Shown: piece by piece, positions 33,701-45,035 of the stretch
Layout of the letters: each line of letters opens with the position of its first letter
Position numbering within the stretch: position 1 is the stretch's first letter
Assembly: GCA_028564705.1 (NCBI GenBank)
Contig: JAPXFQ010000074.1
Location: forward strand, 1,939,501 to 2,003,500
Source: Apricaphanius iberus
Lineage: Eukaryota; Chordata; Actinopteri; Cyprinodontiformes; Aphaniidae
Length of the DNA: 64,000 nt
Direction: 5' to 3'
The notes under the pieces: generated by a model
Told to the model about the DNA's origin: nothing
What the model saw: the letters and a program-made list of their open reading frames with translations, nothing else
Databases searched by the model: none
Program-made: the position numbers and the translations under genes

Positions 33701-33959
33701 CTCATTTTTCGTCTTTTTTCCTAGGTAAACAGAATGTAAGTTCTTCTTTGTTTAAGCTCACGGGTGTCGTCATCTTGTAAACAACAGTGATTACTAGTTC
33801 TACTATGGTGTAGTGTTGTATGCATGCTGCAGAGCCCTATGCCGCCCCCTACAGTCTTCAAGAATATTGGTTCTCAGCAGGGACAAGCCGCATATAGTAT
33901 AAACGCTACTAGAAAGCGTCTCGGCCAGTTCCGCACGTCTAATTTTCACGCGGAATGTA

Positions 33960-34985
33960 CATGCATCATGAATTAACCAAGCTTAAGGAAATGGCATCAA
34001 GGAGCTATCTGCACCGGCCACAGCAGATCAACAGCAACAGCCAAGGCACTCACCCAAGGTGCCTGGAGGAGAGAAGGCTGTGACCCCCACCTCCACCCAA
34101 GCATTACCTGGAGAGCACCCAATGCAGAGGATTCTAACAGAGGCAGGAAGATTAAAATAATAAGTTAAAACATAAAAATAAGCAGTAGATAAATATGATA
34201 AGAGTAGCTAGTACTAATACTGCTAAAATCAGTGGCAGCTGGGAGGATTTTCTTGGGCTATGATGATGGCTAGATATTAGGATTGTCAAACGATTTTTTT
34301 TTTTACCTAAATAATTACAGGTTAGCTGTGCATTAATCCTGACTAATTAACATTCCTAAATATGACTAAAAAACTAAAAATGTTTGTGTAAATGGACGAA
34401 TCCAATTGTCGTAGCTCTTTTTTCATTAAATAAAGGAGAGATTAATAGAATTTTGTTTTTAACTCCACAATCACATTCACACATGACCCCTTTAAACTAT
34501 TGATCTTTTAGCCAGTTGCTAACACAAACTAACTGGCTAACATTTTCTGTATGTAAATCTAACTGTTTCTTATTAATGTTGGATGTAGTCGAAAAAAACC
34601 TTTTAAATTAAGAGTTGAGAAAAGGTTTGTTATTGTCTCTACCCTATCAGGAAACATTTCTCCATGGTGAAGTTTCCAGACTCCCAGGTGCCTTCGTCTG
34701 ATAGGATACGCTCAATGTCAGGACATCCAGTGCTCCAAGGGTCATTTCCATGGCAACACTAGACGTAGGGATTCTAATATCAGTTTCTTCGAGCTAACCT
34801 AATATTATAGTGTTACACGATCAGACTATCACTATATATTGAAGAAATGGCACACAGTTCTCTCAGTATGTAAGAATACACAGAAAAGATCATTCTTAAT
34901 ATACATTTCTATATAACTTCTCAATGTAAATTTTTCGATAACATTGAACAACCCTGATCATCCTCTTAATAGGACTATCCTACGA
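33960..34985. other. Non-coding repeat debris
   Basis: 33966-34160 is rich in CAGCAnCAG and CACCCAAGG and may continue the LINE tail at 33262 on the minus strand. The rest is AT-rich, with T9 and A6 runs and no coding signal. Confidence 0.4.
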
Positions 34986-34989
34986 CAAC

Positions 34990-36610
34990 AGAATAATTCA
35001 GTCAAAGGCTTCAACAGTTTTGCTAGAATAGACTGCTACTGTACCGAATGAAGCACTGAGCTGTCTAAAGAGGTACTGGTTCAGAATGGGATGACTGTTA
35101 ACACTGGGAGAACCTGCCAGAGCTCCTCTTAAAGGCATTCAGGGTATGAGAAGATGTGAGTTAGAGAAAAGGCTGTTATATTACTTCTGTTCTTTAATAT
35201 TTCCACACAGCTGTTGATACAGGTTTGGGTGATATAAATGTGAGGAGGGAGAACAAATGCAAGTTAAGGTAGAAATGACCAAAATATATGAATAAACTTA
35301 ATATTTGGATATCAGCAGCTATGTTAAATATCAAATGTAATATAGACTTAGGGTGTATTCAGACTTGCACTGTTTAGTCCACTTTAAACGGACCAGAGTT
35401 CATTTGGAACACTGGTCCGGACCTTTTATGCAGGTGTGAATACACACAAAAGAATCATCCTGCAGATCAAAAAATCGGACCGAGACCAACCAGGAGGTTG
35501 GAGGTTTTTAGTTGGTTTCGATCCGGTTCCAAACGGACAGAGGTTCGCGTTGCTTCTGGTCTGAATACAAACAGTCTCAATCCGAACCAACTCCACAATA
35601 CATGCGCCTTCTGTCAAATTATTCATATTATTTAACCCACACGTTTGACTCACAGCGCCACAAATCAATATCCTTTATGCTGTAGTGAATGTTGAAACTT
35701 GCATTACATGAGCTGCTCTGACACGCAATTGAAGGGAGATCATGACACCGACAGGACAGTTCTGTCAGAATAAACAGTTGAGCAGTAGATAAACAGGACA
35801 GGACATTAGCTTCAGTCTGAAGACTCCTGCACTTATCAATCATCGCTTAGTCATTGTCCTAACCTTGCTTCTGATCGTAACCACACATCAGTTCAACAAA
35901 CTGCGTCACCACACATCTTGAAAACTCTGATCCAGTCCGCCTGCTCCTTCTCTCCGACTTAATTTTGCCGCAGCTCTCGCTGCCGGCTATTAGCCCCGGG
36001 GCTAACGCCTCAAGCAGCTCTGCCACAGTTCTTCTTGGGTCTCATCCGCGGCTCAGCTCTATAGCTCGGCCCGGTGCTCGCTCAGCTCCCAGCCTTGACA
36101 ACGCCTTATCATCTTGCTCCGGCTCTCCTCTGGATCTGGAACGCCGAAACATATCGTCGCCCTCCCCTCCATTCCTGCAGCTCTGATAGCCATATGATTT
36201 CAAAGCTGTTCACCTCTTTTTCCGCTTCTTAGCTAGTTCTTAGCATCGCTGTCCAATAGCAGCACCGATCGTCAAATACGTGGATGTGTTTACAAAATAT
36301 AGTCCACTTGCAAAAATAAACAGTCTGAACACAAACCACACCAAAGGAAAAAAAAATAGTTTGCCTTTGGTCCGGACCAAACAACCGGACTAAAGGACCT
36401 TTCTGGTCTGAACACACCCTTAGTAATCAAATGTTACAATCGACCCTTTTCCAAAATGTAAACAATCAGCAGATAAACTCTCCAATTCATCAGTCTAAAC
36501 AATAGGAATACACACTCTTAGTGTGAAGTAGCGTTGTTTACACCGCTACTTCCGCTAATGATAAGCACTAATTTAAGTCTGAAAACATCACTTTACTGCA
36601 TAATCTGTAT
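34990..36610. repeat. Unclassified interspersed repeat, copy 1 (interrupted)
   Basis: 34990-35350 plus 36423-36610 match, in inverse orientation, 63400-64000. Shared blocks include CAAAGGCTTCAACAGTTTTG, CACTGAGCTGTCTA, ACAGGTTTGGGTGATATAAA, CAAAATATATGAATAAACTT and GGATATCAGCAGCT. The copy is split by the TTA-flanked element at 35351-36419. No protein is recognised in either copy; the class is unknown. Confidence 0.75.
35351..36419. mobile_element. 1,069-bp non-autonomous DNA transposon with TTA duplication
   Basis: The ends are GGGTGTATTCAGAC and, inverted, GGGTGTGTTCAGACC. TTA occurs at 35348-35350 and 36420-36422. Subterminal ACCGGACC-type motifs recur in both halves (GGTCCGGACC at both ends). 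The 63-kb copy of the host repeat has a single TAA (63611-63613) at the corresponding site. TTA and a short GGGTGT inverted repeat suggest PIF/Harbinger mobilisation. The interior (35640-36240) is GC-richer and not recognisably coding. Confidence 0.82.
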
Positions 36611-36919
36611 TTCTAATGCAGCAATGCCTTACTATGAAATATACTCAAGCTATGCAGTGACCCAACATGCATAATTCAATATGAGTACGGCACTTTCTAC
36701 TTGCATTTTACTGCTGAATGGTCTGATATTTGAATTATCAGATAGGAGCTATTTTACATTAAGCTTCTCCTGCTATGTTTTTCTCTCATATGGTATTGTT
36801 TGTAGGGATATAACTGAATAATCCTTTTTCTCTTTCTGCATTTTGCGTCTCTTTTCGTTTGTCTCCAACTCCGTTTGGTTTGACCTGTCTATCAGCCATG
36901 CAGTATGACAGACGTCTGT

Positions 36920-38400
36920 GACGTTGTTTGATTTCAGCCCTACAGCGAGAGGCGGACAATATGTAATCTCCCCACCCCAGGGCGCACCTCTCCTGCGAAC
37001 CAAGCAAGGGGCAAACTCCGCTTGCAAAAAGAGAACCCAACTAGGAAGTGACAAAAATTGCAGTTCAGCCCTCATCCGCTGGGGGCTGGCTCCAAAAAGG
37101 AGCAAATTCCCATTGACTCCCATGTTAAAAAGGCCAATTTACAGCAAAAATAAACATGTTTACAGCCTGGTTCAAAAAACCATTTTCAGGTTTACCACCA
37201 TGACAATTCTGAAGGGGGCAAATTCTTTTCTAACTTCTCTGTTTATTTGTAATTTAATCTTGAAGTTATGAATAATTAGGGGCGTGCCCTTTTGATTGAC
37301 AGGTCTGTCTAGGCTAATGCTGGTGGCTAACTGTAGCTGATAGCTTACTCCGTACTCTGCTGTTCCCGTCTGCTTGCAGGGAAGTTCTTCAAAGCCTGGG
37401 ACTAACGTAAAGACTTCAGTCATTTGGTGTTTGGGAACTCCGCTATCAGATGCCTCTGCAGTTTTTATTCAGTTTTGGATGTTAATCTGCAATTATTGGA
37501 CACAGACGGCTTGCTGTGGTGTTGATTACAGTAACAGACCATCAGAGAAGTTTCTGCTTTGGGGGGAGGCTTTATACCGGCTGATGCTTCACCAGTTGTG
37601 GGGCGGTTCTGTCAGGTGGCCGAGAGGAATGCCGTTCTGGTCTGAGCTTTTATCTCTTTCTACACGCGAGTTGGAACTGGCAACCGGTCGGGTAGCAGCA
37701 GAGCAGCAAAGTCGGCAGGAAAGAGAAGCCTCGGTCTCAAGAACGGGAGACGGCTAGATCAGGCTGGAAGACTATAGAGTAGGACTCTAGACAGACTGGA
37801 TGATCGCTGGTTATATCAGTACTGGTGTGAGGTACACAGCGGGAGGCATGAACCAATGGATGTTTGAGATGTAAGGTGAGTCAAAAGCCTTTTATTATTT
37901 GAGAGGATCTGAGTTCTCATGATGACTTTGTGACTGCTTGTTGCTGGATGTGTTGTTAAGATGAGCCCGTCCATGTCCTCACCCTCCACCGATGGTAATG
38001 GAAGTAACACTATATATCGACCCGACGCATTTGGGTCTTATTATATGGATATGTTTTCTCTACTCGAGATGTTTCTGGGTCTAAAGTGATCATTGTTGAA
38101 AATCAGGGTAACAGTCTACTGGCTGAAACCAGCTGCAGCCTATTTTAGCTTCAATTAGCTCCCGACTAGCTTGTAGCTATATCGGCTCAGAGCGTTAAAC
38201 CTCAGCCCTCAGCCTCACAGCGCCACTCTCAGCTCCACCTCTTTGCCCATTTTTGGAGTTTCTGAGAGTGACGAGGCGAGTGACGCGGGTAAGATGGTGG
38301 CAGTGGGAACCGCCCAGTTGGCTTCATTTTTGCTCTTCAGAAACCTATGGGTGACGTCAACGAGGGTTAGTCCATTTATATATACAGTCTATGGCCCCAA
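36920..38400. repeat. High-copy fish repeat, probable non-autonomous DNA transposon
   Basis: Characteristic blocks: GGCTCCAAAAAGGAGCAAATT, CCCATTGACTCCCATGTTAA, AATAAACATGTTTACAGCCT, GGGCGTGCCCTTTTGATTGA, and at the right end CCATTTATATATACAGTCTA then TGG. These occur together in many fish genomes. I could not define inverted ends, and the frames inside (for example 37374-37757) have no domain. Confidence 0.5.
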
Positions 38401-38599
38401 GTTGTCCTTTCTCTTGTATTGAAGAGGAGCTACTGCGCATGTACAACTTATTACAAGAGTCTATGGGAGCCTTGGGGCGCAAACCTTTGACGGAAACATG
38501 TCCTCAATCGGACAACACAGATGAGTGTAACAACCACAACTCAACTCCCCTTAAACTATAAAATAATTAACTTACACATCTGAAAGAAAACACATATAT

Positions 38600-39256
38600 T
38601 TTGAAATATTTTATTTTATTACAATGTTTTTTTCAAGGTAATATGGCAAGTTTATGAGTAGTGGGGCGGCGGCCTAGCGCCACCTGTTAGCCAGCGACCA
38701 CTGGCTAAAATATAATCCAGTAAAACATGCAAAACAATTGAACAAGACTATAATAAATAACAATCAGTTAAAAGCTAAAAAGATGAGTATCTAGCCTGCT
38801 CTTAAAAAAATGTATGTGGCCTGAGGTCCTCTGGCAGGCTGTTGCAGAGGTAATGGAAAGACGCCTCACCATGAGTGTTAGGGATAACAAGGAGACAGCT
38901 GCCAGAGGATTGAAGAGACCACAAGGGTTCATATGGTAAAAGCTGTTCAGAAAGATAAGAAGGCCCAAGACCATTAAGACACTTAAAACCATTAAAAGAA
39001 CATTCAAATTGATCCTAAAACTTATCCTAAAACTTAGCGAATGCAGTGATTTTAAGTCTGGTGTAATGTGCTCCCGCCTCCTCGTCTTCGTCAGGACACG
39101 TTCTACTGAATTTTGTAGAAGCTGTAAACCTGAAATACTCTTTTTGGGAAGACCAGAAAGCAGGGCATTACAGTAAACAATTCTGTATTGGCCCAAGACA
39201 GAATGGGGCTGAGGCTGACAATGTTCTTTAGGTGATAAGAACCTATTACACTCCAA
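38600..39256 (-). pseudogene. L2-group LINE C-terminal fragment, minus strand
   Basis: A 162-codon frame (39256-38768) with YRIVYCNALLSGLPKKSISG, LQLLQNSVERVLTKTRRREH, ITPDLKSLHSL, CGLFNPLAAVSLL and HIHFFKSRLDTHLFSF, the region just before the stop of L2-group ORF2. It is 5'-truncated. It differs in sequence from the L2 at 51.4 kb, so it represents another subfamily. The 3'UTR runs to about 38600. Confidence 0.75.
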
Positions 39257-39358
39257 TTTTTATTGTTTATTTTCCGATTTTTCAAACAGAACACAGTAAC
39301 AGTTGTCAAAAGATAAAAATCACAATTATACACAGTAATACAGGTATTGTGCAGTAAA

Positions 39359-39644
39359 TGTCATGATTACTTACAACGTTATCTTGTCTGAACCTCCTCA
39401 CCTCCTATCGTTTGCACCTGTATTCACTTCCTATTGTCTTCACCTGTTCCTCCTTGTCACCCCCTATTTAAGATCCAGCGAGCGCTTCATTCCTCGCTGG
39501 ATCATTTTCGTATGTCGTATCTGTTGCACCCGTATGTATCGTCTCGCCTTATTTTTGCTGCACTTCAATAAATTATCGCCTTACCTGAACTCTGCTTCTG
39601 CGCCTGGGTCCTTCGTCCTCAACGCAGCATACACCAGCCTGACA
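39359..39644 (+). mobile_element. Solo LTR (Gypsy-type), 5-bp duplication
   Basis: It begins TGTCATGATTACTTAC and ends CAGCCTGACA; GTAAA flanks it at 39354-39358 and 39645-39649. Inside are CCCCTATTTAAGATCC (TATA-like) and CTTCAATAAATTATCGCC (polyadenylation signal). A 286-bp LTR with these ends is typical of fish Gypsy-group elements; the internal part has been lost by LTR-LTR recombination. Orientation is set by the TATA-to-AATAAA order. Confidence 0.88.
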
Positions 39645-39799
39645 GTAAACTTGCAATCAAACATTTTAAGACAGCAATTCAATTCCCTATATAAAACAAG
39701 TAAGACATTAGTTGTTATTAAAGTATCTGATAAATTTTCCTCATCCCAGTGTGTAAAGCTCAGCTTGGAAACTCAGCATAAATTTTAATCTTTCCATCT

Positions 39800-40930
39800 T
39801 ATGAGTTCATCAACAATTTTTAACCAGTGCTCCAGCAATGGTGGTGATTGATCTTTTGCTGCAGAAAAAAAAAAATATTTTTCACTTGCTGTCAATTACT
39901 TAGGAGTAGCTCCAACCAATAGAGTTAAAATGGGTTGTCGTAATTTAAAACCCAAAATCTGTTCCATTTTTATTCTAACATCCTTCCAAAAAGTTACAAT
40001 TCTAACACAGGACCAAAAAATGTGGGTGTGGTTTCCCACTGTCTCCACGACCTCTCCAGCATGTAGGAGCACTTATGCCCCTTTTACACTAGGGCCAGTA
40101 AGGTACAGTATGGAACGGGTCAGTACGGCCCGGTTTCTTTTTCATTACCATCTCAAAAGAACTGTAGTGGGCGACAACGTGGGCGGGCTTAGTTTAACAA
40201 AAGCTTCAGCAAAATGCAGTCACAACAAAAACTCTGGTAAAAATGATTCTCTCTCCTGTTGTTAAAGATTTATTTTTTGGAAAAACAAGATTTTTTTTTA
40301 CTAATGTACTACTTAGACTTCCATAGCTCAGAGTGATGTCAATCTAGCCATCTTGCTTTACAAGAACACTTTGCAGCTTGTTTTTAGTTGGACGTTAAAT
40401 TAAAATCAGACTCAGGACAGGGTGATTGCAATAAATACAGGTTTTTGAAAATGTTTTTTATCAGTTTTTTTATTCAAAAAAAACAAAAAAAACAAAAAAA
40501 AAACGGTAGGAAAAAATGGATTAAAATCTGAAATCGGGTTTGGTATGAAAATAATCGTCCAGTCCTGCCTCCAAGTGTTTCTGTAAATATTAAACCACTA
40601 TTCTGAATCGTAAGCCTGTAAAATAAGAGGGGTTTGGCCCTTGTTTAATAATGTTAGTAAGGGGAATCATATTTTAACACAAAAATAGATGGAAGAAATA
40701 CTGCATTGAAAAATCTTAAATTAAAAATGTACTGCTCTCCCATTAAAAATGTGTTTTGGTTTCATTTATTGAAATACAAAACCTAAAACTTCCACCAAAG
40801 CATGTTTTCCTTCTAGATTTTACAACATCTCAGTAAAAATATGATGATCTGAGATACTTATATGTATGTAGCATACTTGATGATGACAAAACAACTTATG
40901 GTACAAGATATTCAACCCGATTATAATAAA
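39800..40930. other. Non-coding, old repeat fragments
   Basis: 39830-40070 resembles decayed LINE sequence (CATCCTTCCAAAAAGTTACAAT) but without readable protein. 40078-40200 has TTTTACACTAGGGCCAGTAAGG, similar to a hAT-type miniature-element end. A-rich runs lie at 40480-40502. No gene. Confidence 0.35.
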
Positions 40931-40953
40931 GGATTTATTTACCTTAAACTAAG

Positions 40954-42030
40954 ATGACCAGTATAAATAAATTACCTAAAGGTTTAATCCTTGCACACAT
41001 TAATATATGTAGTTTAAGGAACAAAATTCAAGACCTGTCTTTGTTTTTGCAATTAAACAAAATTGACATACTTATGATTTCTGAAACCCATCTGGACCAT
41101 TTCATAGAATATTCAGACGTTGATATAGGGGGGTTTTCAATTTATAGAAACGATCGAAACAGGTTTGGAGGGGGTGTGGCCATTTACATACGTGATCATT
41201 TCCCTGTTAAACTGAGACATGACTTAATTTTTGATGATGTTGAAGTGTTATGGTTACAGGTACAACTTCCACATTTAAAACAGATTATTCTTGGCTGTTG
41301 TTATACGCCACCTAGTGCCAGGATAGAGTATATAAATGGTTTATGTGATATACTAGACAAAGTGACTGAGGAAAACAGAGAGCTATACTGGCTGGGTGAT
41401 CTAAATATTGATTGGCTATCTGATAACTGTCCTTTGAAGAATAGGCTGAAATCTATGACAGACACCTGTGGTTTATCTCAATTAATGGATCAGCGAACAA
41501 GAATGTCTAGTAACAATACAGGATCTTTTACATCAAAATGTATTGATCATATTTACACTAATAATCCTGATATGTGCTCAACACCAGTTTCTGTAACTGT
41601 TGGCTTTGGTGACCACAACTGTATTGCTGTCTCCAGGAGAACTAAGCTGCCTAGAGCCTGTCCTAAAATCATTATGAAAAGAACTTACAGGGCATTTAAT
41701 GAGGAAAGTTTTCTAAATGAACTGGATCATATTAAATGGGATTTGGTATGTGACATTTATGATGTGGATGCATCCCTGGATTTATTTATGGATTGTTTTA
41801 TGAGAGTGGTTAACAAACATGCCCCATTAAAGAAATTTACAGTTAAAGCCAAAAGTGCCCCTTGGGTTGATACTGAGTTGAGGAGCTTAATGGCTCAAAG
41901 GGACGAGGCTAAGAAGGTTGCTGTTCTTTCTGACTCCCTTGAGGACGGAATTTTTTATTGTACACTAAGGAATCATGTGACCAAGGTGAACAGAGTGAAA
42001 AAGAAAAAAATATTTTCAGAAGCGAATCGA
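40954..42030 (+). pseudogene. LINE endonuclease domain (CR1/L2 superfamily)
   Basis: It starts MTSINKLPKGLILAHINICS and shows LRNKIQDL, ILMISETHLD (catalytic Glu), GGFSIYRNDRNRFGGGVAIY, YWLGDLNIDW (Asp/Asn), SKCIDHIYTNN and GFGDHN (Asp-His). The linker continues to VTKVNRVKKKKIF. All motifs of an APE-type LINE endonuclease are present. The frame is lost at about 42015-42030, passes through a third frame (RIEDNGTDSKRMWNLFNEIM) and returns in frame 0 after an A7 run near 42086-42092: two small indels separate it from the reverse transcriptase. Confidence 0.88.
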
Positions 42031-42092
42031 GGATAATGGTACAGATAGTAAGAGAATGTGGAATTTATTCAATGAAATTATGGGGAAAAAAA

Positions 42093-43829
42093 TCTACTTG
42101 TACATCTTTTGTTGAACTGAATGGAGTTTATTTGACTAAGCCAATACAGATTGCAAACTATTTTAATGATTATTTTGTTAATAAGGTTTCTAACCTTAGA
42201 GAGACAATGAAATGTACGGCTGATTCCAACTCCAATGAGCTGATAGAAAAAATTATTATGAAAGATAAACTGTGTAGTTTTGAATTTCATCAGGTTAATG
42301 TGGTGGTGGAAATGTTGATGAGATCTTTGACTGTTTGTGGGTCTGTTGGTACAGACAACTTGGATAGTAGGCTGTTGAAATTATCAGCTAGACATACTTC
42401 TAAACCAATCTGTCACATTTTCAACAGATGTCTGATTAGTGGTGTTTGTCCTAAGCTTTGGAAGGAGGGCAAAATAATTCCTTTACCCAAAGATACAAAA
42501 TCAACATTCTGTTGTAATAGTAGGCCTATTAGCATTTTGCCTATCTTAAGTAAATTATTGGAAAAGATTGGATTTGAGCAAGTGCAAGATTACTTTTCTA
42601 ACAATGATTTGACTACGAAGTTTCAGCATGCTTATAGGTCTGGTCATTCCACCTGCACTGCAATGACACAAATGTCGGACAGCTGGCTAACATCTATTGA
42701 TAGCTCAATGCTAGTGGGTACACTACTACTGGACTTCAGTGCTGCCTTCGATGTGATTGACCATGAAATTTTGATTTCTAAACTTATTAGTTATGGTTTT
42801 ACTTCCTCTGCAATCAAGGGGTTTAAGAGCTATCTATGGGGGAGGTCGCAAAGAGTTTATTTTAATGGTGCATTATCTTGTAGCAAGTCCCTGGATTGTG
42901 GTGTCCCCCAAGGAAGCTGCCTTGGACCGTTGTTATTTTCAATTTTTACAAATGATATGCCGTATACACTCAGTAAGGCTACACTGACTATGTTTGCCGA
43001 TGATTCTACTCTTTATTATGCAGCACCTACATGTTCAGAGCTTAATCAGGTTCTGTCTTGTGAGATCAGCAAATTGTATAACTGGATCAAAACAAACAAA
43101 CTTGTTCTAAATATATCAAAAACAACGAGTATAATATTTGGGTCTAAGTATAGGTTATCTGATAATCCTGAAATTAATATACAAGTAAATGGTCAAAATA
43201 TACAACAAGTAAAAAAGGTGAAGCTTCTCGGACTTTGGCTTGATTGCACATTGTCATGGTCTGATCACATCAATAAAGTTGTTGCTAAAATGGGTAGAGC
43301 TGTTGCAGTAACTCGTAAATGTGCATCGTTTCTAAATTCAAAGTTGTTTTGTCGTGTTGTTTGTACATTGGTTTTATGTCATTTGGATTACTGTTCTGTT
43401 GTATGGTCCACTGCATCAAACAGTCTTTAAAAAAAATTACAAGTGGCTCAAAACAAGGCCACAAGACTGGTTCTTGGTTGTTCTTCTAGGACTAGTGTTG
43501 CAGAGATGCATGAACGTCTTGTGTGGCTGATGGTCAAGCATAGACTATCTGCTAATATGTTAGTATATTTTCATAGAATTATTAACACTCAGACTCCTAA
43601 ATTTCTTTATGATAAAATAATTTACTGCTCAAATATGCATTCACATTACACAAGAGGGGCGAATAGTCAACAGATTTCTCTACCCCTTCCTAAGTCTGAC
43701 TCTATGAAAAGGACTGTGTTTTATAGGTCAGCTGTGCTTTGGAACAATCTTCCAGTTGCTATTCGTGAAATCAAGCGAAAAACTGCATTTAAAAAGAAAC
43801 CAAAACTGTATTTGTTCTCAACATCATAA
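42093..43829 (+). pseudogene. LINE reverse transcriptase (CR1/L2 superfamily, Daphne/Crack-like)
   Basis: Motifs: SRPISILPILSKLLEKIGF, HAYRSGHSTCTAMTQM, LLDFSAAFDVIDHEILISKL (first Asp), CGVPQGSCLGPLLFSIFTND, LTMFADDSTLYYAA (FADD), VKLLGLWLDCTLSWSDHIN. A single in-frame TAA at 43428-43430 interrupts it before KKLQVAQNKATRLVLGCSS; the tail ends KKPKLYLFSTS at 43829. With the endonuclease this is an almost complete ORF2 of about 2.9 kb carrying only three small lesions. The exact clade is uncertain. It directly abuts the Tc1-like remnant. Confidence 0.87.
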
Positions 43830-43869
43830 TATCACCTGGATTGTTTGGGTGAGGTTGTGTACGGTGTGT

Positions 43870-44960
43870 ACTACTCCCTTCAGAGGACAGCACAAACAGG
43901 CTCTAACCAGAGTAGAAAAAGAAGTGGGAGGCCGCGTTGCACAACTGAGAAAGAAGATAAGTACATTAGAGTCTCTAGTTTGAGAAACAGACGCCTCACA
44001 GGTCCCCAACTGGCATCTTCATTAAATAGTACCCGCAAAACACCAGTGTCAACATCTACAGTGAAGAGGCGGCTGCGGGATTCTGGGCTTCAGGGCAGAG
44101 TGGCAAAGAAAAAGCCATATATGAGACTGGCCAATAAAAGAAAAAGATTAAGATGGGCAAAAGAACACAGACACAGAGAGACAGAGGAAGACTGGAAAAA
44201 AGTGCTGTGGACGGATGAATCCAAGTTTGAGGTGTTTGGATCACAAAGAAGAACGTTTGTGAGACGCAGAACAACTGAAAAGATGCTGGAAGAATGCCTG
44301 ACGCCATCTGTTAAGCATGGTGGAGGTAATGTGATGGTCTGGGGTTGCTTTGGTGCTGGTAAGGTGGGAGATTTGTACAGGGTAAAAGGGATTCTGAATA
44401 AGGAAGGCTATCACTCCATTTTGCAACGCCATGCCATACCCAGTGGACAGCACTTGATTGGAGCCAATTTCATCCTACAACAGGACAATGACCCAAAACA
44501 CACCTCGAAATTGTGCAAGAACTATTTAGAGAAGAAGCAGGCAGCTGGTATTCTATCGGTAATGGAGTGGCCAGCGCAGTCACCAGATTTGAACCCCGTT
44601 GAGCTGTTGTGGGAGCAGCTTGACCGTATAGTACGCAAGAAGTGCCCATCCAACCAATCCAAATTGTGGGAGCTGCTTCTAGAAGCGTGGGGTGCAATTT
44701 CTCCAGATTACCTCAACAAATTAACAGCTAGAATGCCAAAGGTTTGCAATGCTGTAATTGCTGCAAATTGAGGATTCTTTGATGAAAGCAAAGTTTGATG
44801 TAAAAACAATCTTATTTCAATTAAAAATCATTATTTCTAACCTTGTCAATGTCTTGACTCTATTTTTTATTCATTCCACAACGTATGGTGGTGAATAAGT
44901 GTGACTTTTCATGGAAAACACAAAATTGTTTGGGTGACCCCAAACTTTTGAACGGTAGTG
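43870..44960 (+). pseudogene. Tc1-like transposon, DD38E (Intruder-type), left end missing
   Basis: A continuous frame to TGA at 44771 shows SGRPRCTTEKEDKYIRVSSL, TSTVKRRLRDSGLQGRVA, KVLWTDESKFEVFG (Asp), GGNVMVWGCFGAG, FILQQDNDPKHTSKLCKNYL (Asp) and SPDLNPVELLWEQL (Glu). There are 38 residues between second Asp and Glu, the DD38E spacing described for the Intruder group, rather than 34. The first helix-turn-helix domain and the left end are missing: the frame's first ~25 residues (from 43845) are not transposase-like. The right terminal repeat ends CGGTAGTG at 44960 followed by TA. The catalytic core is intact, but the truncated protein and single end make it immobile. Confidence 0.88.
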
Positions 44961-45035
44961 TATTACTTGGACATAGGGAGCCAATAGAAAGCCTCAATTT
45001 CAGGAATTCTCCACCTCCTAATTAGAATTCTGCGC

